Shown here piece after piece: positions 55,150 through 64,000 of a stretch of DNA of 64,000 bases; the stretch's first letter is position 1; every line of letters starts with the position of its first letter. The DNA comes from Proteles cristata cristata (Eukaryota; Chordata; Mammalia; Carnivora; Hyaenidae): the NCBI GenBank assembly GCA_017311185.1, contig JAESUZ010001057.1, positions 248,001-312,000 on the forward strand. The letters run 5' to 3'. The notes beneath the pieces are model-generated. The model did not search any database. It was given only the letters and a program-made list of their open reading frames with translations, and had not been told where the DNA came from. A program made the position numbers and the translations under genes.

Positions 55150-56015
55150 AGAAGGCAAAGACTTAGACAAAATGCAAACACGGAGGAATTTATCCTAAAT
55201 AAAATAACAAGATAAGGCCATAGCCAGATATCTAAGTGAAACAGATATAAGTAACATGCTTGATGGAGAATTTAAAGCAACAATCATAAGGATATTACTG
55301 GACTTGAGAAGAGAATAGAAGACATCAATAGGACCTTACCAGAGAGATAAAAGAGTTATACTATCAGAAATGAAGAATTCAATAAATGAGATTACAAATA
55401 GGCTTGATTCAATGAACAGCAGGTTAGAAGAAGCAATGGAATGAATCAGTGACCGAGAAGACAAAGTAATGAAAAATAATGAAGCTGAACAAAAGAGAGA
55501 AAGAAGAGTTACACAACTCAGTGGCTCCATCAAACATAATAACATTCGTATTATAGGAGTCTCATAAGAAGAAGAGAGAGAAAAGGAGGCAGAAATTTTA
55601 TTTCAACAAATAACAGCAAAAAAAATTCTCTAATCTGGAGAAGGAAACAGACATCCAGATCCAGGAGGCACAGAGAACGCCTATCAAAATGAACAACGCA
55701 GGTCAACACCATGACATACTATAATTAAACATGTAAAATGTAGTGATAAGGAAAAACATCTTAAAAGCAGCAGGACAAAAGAAGTCTTTAACTTACAAGG
55801 GAAACCTATAAGGCTTGCTGTAGATTTCTGAACAGAAACTTTGCAAGCCAGAAGGGCATGATATATTCAACTTGCTGAATAGGAAAAATCTGCTGCCAGG
55901 AATACTGTATCAGCAAGGCTATCAGTCAGAACAGAAGGAGAGATAAAGAGTTTCCCAAACAAACAAAAACTAAAAGAGTTCATGACCAGTAAACGAGCCC
56001 TTCAAGAAACATAAA
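55150..56015 (+). pseudogene. L1 ORF1 remnant
   Basis: The coiled-coil-like stretch (gaagaattcaataaatgag ... aagcaatggaatgaatc) is followed by an RNA-binding-region remnant with internal stops (cattcgtattataggagtctcataag). The C-terminal block has accctgccaggaatactgtatcagcaaggc-type sequence at 55895. It resembles the ORF1 of L1/HAL1-type elements and is untranslatable. Confidence 0.75.
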
Positions 56016-56149
56016 AGGGGATTCACTGAGTGGAAAGGAGAGACCAAAAGTGAAAAGACAACAAAGGATCGGAGAAAATCTCCAAAACAACACCATAACA
56101 AGTAATAAATGGCAATAAATACATATCTATCAATAATTACTTTGACTGT

Positions 56150-56365
56150 GGGGGACCTGGGTGGCTCAGTTGTTTAAGCAGCCGACTTCAGCTCAGGTCA
56201 TCATCTTGCAGTTCATGAGTTCAAGCCCCATGTTGAGCTCTGTGCTGATGGCTCAGAGCCTGGAGCCTGTTTTGGATTTTGTGTCTACCTCTCTCTCTGC
56301 CCCTCCCTCACTCATAGTCCCTCTCTCAAAAAAATGAATAAATAAAACATTAAAAAATTTTTAAT
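56150..56365 (+). mobile_element. felid CAN-SINE, old type, in L1 ORF2 start
   Basis: The TSD is ataattactttga on either side (about 56133-56145 and about 56367-56379). The head is ggggacctgggtggctcag. Confidence 0.93.
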
Positions 56366-56561
56366 CATAATTACTTTGAATGTAAAGTGGACTAAACGCT
56401 TTAATCAAAAGACTTTGGGTGATAGACTGGATTAAAAAACAGGACCCATCTATATGCTTCCTATAAGAGACTCATTTTACACCTAAAGACACCTACAGAT
56501 TGAAAGTAAGGGAATGGAGAAACATTTATCATACAAATGGATATCAAAAGGAAGCTGGGGT

Positions 56562-56772
56562 GGGGGGAGCACCTAGGTGGCTCAGTCAGTTAAGCATCTG
56601 ACTTTTGGTTTTGGTTCAGGTTGTGATCTCACAGTTTGTGGTTCGAGCCCTGGGCTGGACTCTGTGCTGATAGCACTGAGCTTGTTTGGGATTCTCTGTT
56701 TCCCTTTCTCTGTCCCTCCCCTTCTGACTCTCTCTCTTTCTCTCTCAAAAATAAATAAACATTTAAAAAAAG
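56562..56772 (+). mobile_element. felid CAN-SINE, old variant, in L1
   Basis: The head is ggggagcacctaggtggctcag and the tail caaaaataaataaacattt. L1 sequence resumes with ggaagatggagtagcaatattt. Confidence 0.92.
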
Positions 56773-57880
56773 GAAGATGGAGTAGCAATATTTATATCGT
56801 ACAAACCAGACTTTAAAACAAAGACTGTAACAAGAAAAGAAAAAGGGCACTATATAATCACAAAAGGAACAATCCAACAAGAAGATATAAGTAACAATTG
56901 TAAATATTTATTCACCCAACAAGAGAGCACCCAAATATTATTAAAAAATTAGTAACAAACATAAAGGAACTCATTGAAAATACAATAATAATAGGAGACT
57001 TTAACACCCACTTAAATTAACAGACAGATCACCTAAACAGAAAATCAACACGGAAACAATGACTTTGAATGACAAACTGGACTAGATGGACATAACTGAT
57101 ATATTCAGAACATTCCATCCTAAAACAGCAGAATACACATTCTGTTCAAGTGCATATGGGATATTTTCCAGAATAGATCACATATTAGGTGATGACACAG
57201 GCCTCCACAAATACAAAAAGAATGAGGTCACACCATGCACCTTTTCTGACCACAACACTATGAAACTAGGAGTCAACCACAAGAAAAAATCTGGAAACAC
57301 CACAGATATATGGAGATTAAACAACATGCTGCAAAACAACAAATGGATCCACCAGGAAATCAAAGAAGGTTTTTTTTTTAAAGTACATGGAAACAAATGA
57401 AAATGAAAACACAATGGTCCAAAACCTTTGGGATGCAGCAAAAGCAGTCCTAAGAGGGAAATTTATAGTTATACAGGTCTACCTCAAGAAGCAAGAAAAA
57501 TCTCAAATAAACAGCCTAATTTTATATCTAAAAGAGCTAGAAAAAAAATGACAAAGCCTAAAGCCAGAAGAAGGAAGGAAATAATAAAGATTAGAGCAGA
57601 AATAAATGATATAGAAACAAACAAAAAAAAAGAACAGATCAATGAAACAAGGAGCTGGTTCTTTGAAATTATTAATAAGATTAATAAACCTCTAGCCAGA
57701 TTTATCAAAAAGAAAAGAGAAAGGACTCCAAAAAAAAATAAAATCACAAATGAGAGAGGAGAAATAACAACCAACACCACAGAAATACAATTATAACAGA
57801 TTATGAAATATTATGCAAATACATTGGACAACCTAGAAGAAATGGATACATTCCTACAAACACATAAACTATCAAAACTA

Positions 57881-58107
57881 GGGATGCCTGGGTGCCTCAG
57901 TCCGTTAAGGGACCAGCTTCAGCTCAGGTCATGATCTCGTGGTTCGTGGGCTAGAGCCCTGCGTCGGGCTCTGTGCTGACAGCCAGCTCAGAGCCTGGAG
58001 CCTATTTCAGATTCTGTGTCTCCCTCTCTGACACTCCCCTGCTCGCACTGTCTCTGTCTCTCTCTCTCTCTCCCCCTCAGAAATAAATAAAACATTAAAA
58101 AAAAATC
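57881..58107 (+). mobile_element. felid CAN-SINE, intermediate type, in L1
   Basis: Flanked by ctatcaaaacta before and ctaccaaaacta after. It has gacagccagctcag and cagaaataaataaaacatt. Confidence 0.93.
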
Positions 58108-58392
58108 AAACTACCAAAACTAAAACAGGAATAGAAAACTTGAACAAATCTGTAATCTGCAAAGAAACTGACTCAATAATCAAAAACTCCCAGCAAACAA
58201 AACTCCAGGACCAGATGGCCTCACAGGCAAATTCTATCAAAATAAATAAGAGTTAATATCTGTTCTTCTCAAATGATTCCACAAATAAAAAAAAAATAAA
58301 ATAAAAAAGGAAGGAAAACTTCCAAATTCATTCTATGGGGCCAGAATTACCCTCATACCAAAATGAGATAAAGACACCACTCCCTAGTGGTG

Positions 58393-58481
58393 CACCTGAG
58401 CACCTGGTGGCTCAGTCAGTTAAGTGTCCAACTGTGGCTCAGGTCTGATCTTGTAATTCGTGAGTTCAAGCACCTCATCGA
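58393..58481 (+). mobile_element. SINE 5' half, 3' deleted, in L1
   Basis: Only the first 90 bases or so (gcacctgagcacctggtggctcag ... gagttcaagcacctcatcg) remain. L1 resumes at agagttatgggccaatacc with no A-rich tail, so the SINE's 3' half was deleted after insertion or never made. Confidence 0.8.
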
Positions 58482-58714
58482 GAGTTATGGGCCAATACCC
58501 CTGATGAACACAGACGCAAAACTTCTCAAAAAATACTAGCAAGCCAAATCCAACAATACATCAAAAAAATCATTCACCACAATCAAGTAGGATTTATTCC
58601 TGGGTTGTAAGGGTAGTTCAATATTTGCAAGTCAATCAACATAACAAACCACATTAATTTTTAAAAAAGGATAGGGAACTCAGAAGTTATTTCCTGACAG
58701 TCTAAGAGCCTAAA

Positions 58715-58910
58715 TCAGTGGTTTGCAAACTTTAGTGCACCTATAAATCACCTGAGAAACTTGTCAAAATGCAAATTCCTAAATCCCACTCCAGAGGTTT
58801 GGGGCACATCACAGGATCGAGCATTTTTAAAGAGCCACCAGAAAGTGGCGGTGATATAGGTAATCCAAAACCCACACTCAGAAACACTCTGGTTATTCCA
58901 AAGCAGCTGG
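58715..58910 (+). mobile_element. MER5-like hAT DNA transposon remnant
   Basis: gtggtttgcaaactttagtgc, ataaatcacctgagaaactt, attcctaaatcccactccag and gagcatttttaaagagcc follow the MER5A order. Confidence 0.78.
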
Positions 58911-59329
58911 GAGGGATCCTCGTACTAGAAAAGAGCCTGGGTTTTCTTCATATGGCTAAAATTTGCACGGTCAAGAATTAAATTCCAAACCAGCATGAGA
59001 AATGTGTAGGTATTTGCCTCCAAGGAAGATCGAGATGGGCTAGGCACAAGCGGAGCAATGCCTATTCCAGACAAACATAGAGAAGTGAATGGTCCAAAAT
59101 CTCCCTCGGCTGGAATGATGGTACAGGGTAAGACAGCAGCAGCCTTAGATGCTGTGTGAGAATAAACCATTCACTCAATGGGTGAAAAACAGCACGGGGA
59201 GAGGTTTCTGGATAGCCCTGCAACCCTGGGCAGCAATACACAGTCTCAAACAATTGTTTTCAAAAAAAAAAAAAAAAAATGGTCTCCTTTCTTTCTACCT
59301 TTGCTTGCCTAAAGCTTTTCAGTTTCCTG
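58911..59329. other. single-copy DNA
   Basis: Nothing recognised. An isolated A run lies at 59263-59279. Confidence 0.45.
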
Positions 59330-59344
59330 AGGACCTACCTTCCT

Positions 59345-59571
59345 TTTTTTTTTTTTTTTAAATGTTTTATTTATCTCTGAGAGAGAGACAGACAGACAGA
59401 CAGTGTGAGCAGGGGAGGGTCAGAGAAAGAGGGAGATACAGAATCTGAAGCAGGATCCAGGCTCTGAGCTGTCAGCACAGGGCTCGGCGCAGGGCTCAAA
59501 CCCATGAGCTGTGAGATCATGACCTGAGCCAAAGTCAGACCCCCAACAGACTGAGCCACCCAGGCGCCCCA
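59345..59571 (-). mobile_element. felid CAN-SINE, minus strand
   Basis: The TSD aggacctaccttcct lies at 59330-59344 and 59572-59586. It ends on plus as gactgagccacccaggcgcccc. Confidence 0.95.
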
Positions 59572-59586
59572 AGGACCTACCTTCCT

Positions 59587-60109
59587 AATAGAAATCTCAC
59601 TCCCCTCAAATCACACCAGTGATTTTCAATAGGAAAGATTTGAGGTTCTTCACCAAGAATCCTAAATCCTCTTCAAAAAAGCATGTGTGTCATCCTTCTC
59701 TCTGAGCTGTGCCATCAGTAGCTTCTCCAACCCCTTTCCTACCCTTCTGGAGGATGTAGACTTTTGCAACGCTTTGACATGCTTTCTTTGCCAGAACGTT
59801 GTCTACTCTGTAAGCTTCCAGCTCATTAACTAGTAATGAGGCAACTAAGGGCTTATAATCAATAGTCACCTATTGATAACTAATCCTCTGGATTAGTTAG
59901 GGAACTGGAACTCCAAGCAAGACCCTTACCTTCTCTGTGCCTTAATGTCTACACCTCATGGCACACTGCCAACATTCCTGGCATTGCAAGGTTTAGGGTC
60001 TCTGTACCTCCAAAATGGAGACAATCCAGAGAGTAGTTCTGCCTCCTCCACCATCCCTGCTTCAAACCCACGAAGGCTGCAATGAGCCCATGCTATTTTC
60101 CTCACTTAA
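59587..60109. other. single-copy DNA, possible MIR trace
   Basis: At 59915-59950, gacccttaccttctctgtgcc resembles a reversed MIR core. The remainder is unrecognised. Confidence 0.4.
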
Positions 60110-60838
60110 AACTTAAAGTGTTATCAACAATAGACAAAGTATGGAAAGAGGTCAAATGTCTATTGATGGGTGAATGGATAAAGAAGATGTGGTATACACA
60201 ATGGAGTATTACTCAACATTCAAAAAGAATGAAATCTTGCCATTTGCAATTATGTGGATGGAACTGGAGGGTATTATGCTAAGCGAAATTAGGCAGACAG
60301 AGAAAGACAAATATCATATGACTTGACTCATATGAGGACTTCAAGACACAGAACAGATGAACATAAGTGAAGGGAAGTAAAAATAACATAAAAACTGGGA
60401 GGGGGAGGGGCACCTGGGTGGCTCAGTAGGTTAAGCATCTGACTTCGGCTCAGGTCATGATCTCACGGTTCGTGGGTTCGAGCCCCGTGTCGGGCTCTCT
60501 GCTGACAGCTAGCTCAGAGTCTGGAACCTGTTTCGGATTCTGTGTCTCCCTCTCTCTCTGATCCTCCCCTGTTCACACTGTCTCTCTCTCAGAAATAATT
60601 AAAAATATTAAAAAAAAAAAAACAGGGAGGGGGCCAAAACATAAGAGACTCTTAAATATGGAGATCAAACACAGGGTTCCTAGAGGGGTTGTGAGGGGGA
60701 TGGGCTAAATGGGTGAGGGGCATTAAGGAATCTACTCCTGACATCATTGTTGCACTATAGGCTAACTAACTTGAATGTAAATTTTAAAAATAAATAAAAA
60801 GTAAATATAAATTAAAAAAAAGTATTTTAATTAAAAAA
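60110..60838 (+). mobile_element. L1 3' end, interrupted by a SINE
   Basis: caacaatagacaaagtatgg, ggataaagaagatgtggtat, cttgccatttgcaattatg, then gactcatatgaggacttc and ataagagactcttaaatatgg are L1 ORF2 end and 3' UTR. It ends aaaaataaataaaaag. Confidence 0.9.
60407..60621 (+). mobile_element. felid CAN-SINE, intermediate type, in the L1 3' UTR
   Basis: Bracketed by aactgggaggggg and acagggaggggg. The head is ggggcacctgggtggctcagtagg and the tail cagaaataattaaaaatatt. Confidence 0.93.
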
Positions 60839-60934
60839 ATTAAAATTAAACTGTTATGGGACCTTGACTCAAATTGTCCCTGAATAGGGGAATGCTAGGG
60901 TCCCAAGAGGTTGAAACTGGAAAGTTGTGAATAG
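60839..60934. other. single-copy DNA
   Basis: Short unassigned stretch between L1 and L2-like sequence. Confidence 0.4.
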
Positions 60935-61045
60935 CTCTCAGTGGTATGTAAGTTCCCTGAGGGCAGAGAGGTAATATGATTCAGTACTACATCCCCAGTA
61001 CCTAGAGCAGTACCTGTCCATGGCAGGTGGGCAAATTACATTAGA
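60935..61045 (+). mobile_element. L2-like LINE 3' fragment
   Basis: gtaagttccctgagggcag, actacatccccagtacctag and agcagtacctgtccatggc follow the L2 3' end. Confidence 0.7.
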
Positions 61046-61331
61046 AAGAGCTACTATCAGCATCTGCATAAACCTTCCATGGGCTGGGCCTAAGGCACGT
61101 GGCCTCAATCCTCCATTCACAGTGGCATGCAGGAGCCTGCGCCCAGCTCAGAAGAGCCGAATGGACACATCGCTTCACAGCTCTGTGCTTCATTGGTAGC
61201 TTGGCCATGGTGGGAGTACCTATACCATGAAAAGTGGCAAATGCAACAAATCAGGGCTTTTCTCCAGACAAAGTCAGTTGTTGTTAAATACTTACCAGCC
61301 CACCACTGCCCTTAAGACTTATAAGGTCTCT

Positions 61332-61559
61332 GGGGCGCCTGGGTGGCTCAGTTGGTTGAGCATCCAATTTCAGCTCAGGTCAGGATCTCACAGCTTGTGA
61401 GTTCAAGCCCCACATGGGGCTCTGTGTTGACAGGTCAGAGCCTAGAGCCTGCTTCGGATCTGTATCTCCATCTCTCTCTCTCTCTGCCCTTCCCTGCCTG
61501 TGCTCTGTCTCTGTCTCTCTCTCAAAAATAAACAAACATTAAAAATATTATTAAAAGAT
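61332..61559 (+). mobile_element. felid CAN-SINE, old type, first of a mixed dimer
   Basis: The head is ggggcgcctgggtggctcagttgg and the tail caaaaataaacaaacatt. A young-type copy follows directly. The duplication gacttataaggtctct (61316-61331) and gacttacaaggtctct (61779-61794) encloses both. Confidence 0.94.
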
Positions 61560-61778
61560 GGGGCGCCTGGGTGGCTTAGTCGGTTAAGCGTCCGACTTTC
61601 GCTTAGGTCATGATTTCGCGGTTCGTGGGTTCGGGCCCCGCATCGGGCTCTGTGCTGACTGCCAGCTCAGAGCCTGGAGCCTATTTCAGAGTCTGTATCT
61701 CCCTCTCTCTCTGACCCTCCCCTGCTCACGCTGTCTCTCTCTCCTAGAAATAAAAAAAAAAAAAAAAATTAAAAAAAG
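61560..61778 (+). mobile_element. felid CAN-SINE, young type, second of a mixed dimer
   Basis: It has young-type marks throughout and a poly-A tail of about 30 bases. No clear TSD of its own is visible inside the first copy's tail. Confidence 0.94.
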
Positions 61779-61794
61779 GACTTACAAGGTCTCT

Positions 61795-62179
61795 TTTCTC
61801 TGGACATAGAGGCAAAAAAGAATTAAGATGAGTTTTTGACTGCTCCAAGCCAGAAAATAAAGCAGTATTTGTCAACTTATAAAAATATCAATTCACACCA
61901 GTCTATGATCCAGGCTTTTGCAGGTCTATATAGGAGAAATCACATGAAAACTGAAGGGGCTCCTCTGTGATGACAGTCCCCATTTGCAGAAAGTTACAGT
62001 TAAAGGGAGTTGACTGAACAAAGACAAAAATCTGACAACAGGGGTGAATGGAAGGCTGAGGAGATAAGCCTTAGGCCCAGCCCACTGACAGCCTGTAGAA
62101 ATGCTAAGCATAGAACTCTTGGAGTAGAGCAGTACAGAATCGTATACTCTGGTTTTGACTGCAATTTATACTTTTTATC
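61795..62179. other. single-copy DNA
   Basis: Nothing recognised. Confidence 0.45.
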
Positions 62180-62290
62180 TTAATTTCAAACATATTTATA
62201 GCATTTGCTATGTGCCAGGCACTAGCCAATTTGCTTAGCCAACATGTACTCGTTATTCTAGCTATGAATACGACACATACACAAGTATTC
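62180..62290 (+). mobile_element. MIR/L2-type fragment
   Basis: gcatttgctatgtgccaggc followed by actagccaatttgc carries the 'ctatgtgccaggcact' signature of ancient mammalian repeats. Confidence 0.65.
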
Positions 62291-62356
62291 AATACAACCC
62301 AGACGAAAGAAACTCTACTGACCTCACCCTTTTGTTGATGAAAAACCAGAAACTTA

Positions 62357-62570
62357 GGGGCATCTGGGTGGCTCAGTCAGTTGGGTGTCCAACTTCGGCT
62401 CAGGTCATGATCTCACGGCTAGTGAGTTCAAGCCCTGCCTTGGGCTCTGTGCTGACAGCTAAAGCCTGGAGCCTGCTTCAGATTCTGTGTCTCTCTCTCT
62501 CTGGCCCTCCCCTGCTTATGCTCTGCCTCTCTGTCTCTGTCTCACAAAAATAAACATTAAAAAAAAAACA
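62357..62570 (+). mobile_element. felid CAN-SINE, old type
   Basis: aaccagaaactta before and aaacagaaactta after form its TSD. The head is ggggcatctgggtggctcag and the tail caaaaataaacatt. Confidence 0.94.
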
Positions 62571-62839
62571 AAACAGAAACTTAAATCTGCTCACCACCCA
62601 CTTAATGGCTCTGGGCTTATTAATGGTAAGAACTGGCACTGAGGTCCACCAAACTATGAATGGGCTTGGCTGGACCTCCTTTGGGGCACCAGACTAAATG
62701 TGGCATATATGTCCCTTCAGATATACAACTGTGGAGTTTACTGGAGTAAGACAGAACCAGAGGGAGAGGAAGCAGTCAGTGTTGCGATAGGTCTTCTCCA
62801 TTGTGAAGAGGTAGAAAACTAGATTAGAAACCTTTAAGC

Positions 62840-63290
62840 TTTTTTGTATGACACCTTAGTGAGGCTGCGGGGTGACCGCTGCTCTCCGACCTCCACCATG
62901 CTGACCAAGGACAACAAGAAAAAGAAAAGACGCCAGAAAGTCGGCCAGAAAAGACGAAAATCCAGTGAATCTGGCGGCAAGGCCAAAAAGAAGCAGCGGT
63001 CCAAAGGCAAAGTTCAGGAGAAGCTCAATAACTGGTCTTGTTTGACAAAGCGACATATGACAAACTCTATATAGAAGTTCCCAACTATAAGCTTGTAACT
63101 CCAGCTGTTGTCTCCGAGACACAGAAGATTCAAGGCTCCCTGGCCACGACAGCCCTTCAGGTGCTCCTTCACAAACTGGTGTCAAAGCACAGAACTCAAT
63201 TTACACCAGAAACACCAACGGTGAAGATGCATGAACAGATTCCACCAACTGTACATGTTGGCAAGTAAAACCTTATGAAATAAAAAAAGG
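62840..63290 (+). pseudogene. RPS25 (pseudogene): processed pseudogene of ribosomal protein S25
   Basis: This is an intronless retrocopy. The 5' UTR is present, starting near a pyrimidine-rich ttttttg, as expected for a TOP-type ribosomal mRNA. An ATG lies at 62898 in ccaccatg context. The lysine-rich N-terminus and a SGGKAKKKQRSKGKV block are readable. A 1-base deletion near 63034 shifts the frame, after which [18 protein letters not shown] and TPAVVSE continue. About five codons are then missing before KLVSKHR, and roughly 20 bases are missing near the end; the parental stop corresponds to 63232-63234. An AATAAA signal at about 63278 precedes an A-rich tail. S25 is a 40S subunit protein of about 125 residues. 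This copy cannot encode it. Confidence 0.95.
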
Positions 63291-63545
63291 AAAAGAAAGC
63301 CTTTTCAATCTTCCCCAGCTATGTAACCATGACGATGATAATGAGAAAACAAACTACAAAGCTGGTTTTATTTGTGTTCAGAAAGTACACCACTGATAAG
63401 AAATGATCTTCCAAACCCTGAACTCAGTATTGACGACAAATAACAAAATCTTCTCATAGAGTAATTGATATGCCAGGAGCATCTCGTTATGCAATTTTTG
63501 AGCCAAAATAGGTTTTAGCGCCAGAATGAAACTAAAATACAATAG
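63291..63545. other. single-copy DNA
   Basis: Nothing recognised between the pseudogene and the antisense L1 tail. Confidence 0.45.
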
Positions 63546-63560
63546 GAGGTACAAGTTTTA

Positions 63561-63660
63561 CAAATAGTTTATTGTCAAAGTTTCCACATAACACCCAGTG
63601 CTCATCCCCACAAGTGCCCTCCTCCATGCCCGCCCCTCCTCCCCCCGACATCCAAGTCAT
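63561..63660 (-). mobile_element. short antisense L1 3' end
   Basis: The TSD gaggtacaagtttta is exact at 63546-63560 and 63661-63675. The 100-base insert (tagtttattgtcaaagtttc ... aagtgccctcctccatgcc) is the reverse complement of the L1 3' UTR end, the same part as 32700-32790. It is extremely 5'-truncated and lacks a long poly-T. Confidence 0.93.
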
Positions 63661-63780
63661 GAGGTACAAGTTTTAAATCAAAGAGAAAACAATAGTCTAC
63701 CTAAACCATTTAAGCTATCAAGAGAGACTGATTCTCAAGTAGCTTGAATTTTGGAATTCAAGCACATAAAACCATTATTT

Positions 63781-64000
63781 AATTTTTTTTCTTTTTTTTT
63801 TTTTTTATTTCTAGGAGAGAGAGACAGTGTGAGCAGGGGAGGGTCAGAGAGAGAGGGAGACACAGACTCTGAAACAGACTCCAGGCTCTGAGCTGGCAGT
63901 CAGCACAGAGCCCGACACAGGGCTCGAACCCACAGACCGTGAGATCATGACCTAAGCGAAAAGTCGGACGCTTAACAACTAAGCCACCCAGGCGCCCCCA
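63781..64000 (-). mobile_element. felid CAN-SINE, young type, minus strand, at window edge
   Basis: It starts with a T-rich tail and atttctaggagagagagacag and ends ctaagccacccaggcgcccc at the window edge. Young-type marks are reversed (gacctaagcgaaa). The outer TSD copy lies beyond the window. Confidence 0.94.

Larger units (their letters stand above)
54333..58675 (+). mobile_element. second L1 LINE, older, 3' truncated
   Basis: It starts with an L1 5' end (gaggaagatggcagcagagaag, cctcatcccatgaacacaac), a different 5' UTR family from the 8.9-kb element. A 5' UTR runs to about 55090 and an ORF1 remnant (about 55150-56015) leads into ORF2 from about 56120. ORF2 ends mid reverse transcriptase at about 58675, where unrelated older DNA begins, so the 3' third is lost. 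Four SINE insertions interrupt it. All frames are broken. Confidence 0.88.
56120..58675 (+). pseudogene. L1 ORF2 remnant, partial
   Basis: Endonuclease pieces are readable at 57086-57400 (MDITDIFRTFHPKTAEYTF, then SDHNTMKLGVNHKKK). The linker at 57428-57796 holds a [20 protein letters not shown] block, and reverse-transcriptase start phrases follow to 58675. Stops, frameshifts and four SINEs break it. Confidence 0.85.

Noticed and set aside
57086..57796. Open frames of 104 and 122 codons
   Set aside because: They match L1 ORF2 endonuclease and linker segments of the second L1; flanking frames are broken.

Overview
This window is nuclear DNA from a cat-family (felid) carnivore. It contains no protein-coding gene I can support. 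The lineage call rests on about sixty copies of the tRNA-Lys-derived CAN-SINE in its felid form: a head close to ggggcgcctgggtggctcag, a body with the phrases tcatgatctc and gggctctgtgctgac, a CT-rich tract and an A-rich tail. Dog-type SINE bodies are absent. Two forms recur. The 'young' type reads gcttagtcgg, ttcgcttagg, gactgccagctc and ends ctagaaataaataaaacatt (probably Repbase SINEC_Fc2, named from memory). The 'old' type reads ggctcagtc, cggctcagg, gacagctcag and ends caaaaataaac (probably SINEC_Fc). I call copies with mixed features 'intermediate'. Everything else is L1 LINE sequence of several ages, older mammalian repeats (MIR, L2, MER5-like, MLT1-like LTRs), one ribosomal-protein retropseudogene, microsatellites and unassigned single-copy DNA. 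The setting is intergenic or deep intronic.

Layout. 0-8.7 kb holds single-copy DNA with many SINEs, an old L1 3' end (5.4-6.2 kb), a MIR and a three-deep SINE nest (7.6-8.15 kb). 8.7-15.3 kb is a large L1 with its 5' UTR, a deleted ORF1, a decayed ORF2 and a 3' UTR. It carries a SINE fused to its 5' end inside one shared 16-bp target-site duplication (TSD), which is the most interesting object in the window. 15.3-19.2 kb has an antisense L1 tail, a MER5-like element and single-copy DNA. 19.4-22.9 kb is an old L1 broken by SINEs and a younger L1 tail. 23-25.2 kb is mostly single-copy, with a Kaiso/BANP-type palindrome and a very tentative exon-like stretch. 25.4-28.1 kb is a run of L1 3' fragments. 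28-32 kb is single-copy DNA with SINEs and an MLT1-like LTR. 32.5-34.3 kb is an old L1 with an antisense L1 tail inside it. 34.6-46 kb is single-copy DNA with many SINEs and LTR fragments. 46-51.3 kb has no SINE at all. 54.3-58.7 kb is a second, older L1 with a 5' UTR, decayed ORF1 and partial ORF2. 60-64 kb has an L1 3' end, SINEs, an RPS25 retropseudogene and an antisense L1 tail.

Functionally there is no gene network here. The window is a record of L1-driven retrotransposition: L1 copies, SINEs mobilised by L1, a processed pseudogene, and several composite insertions (SINE-L1 and SINE-SINE) that share one TSD and suggest template switching or co-insertion. Repeat identities come from remembered family consensus sequences, and element ends without a stated TSD are approximate. 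RepeatMasker with a felid library would settle names and boundaries.
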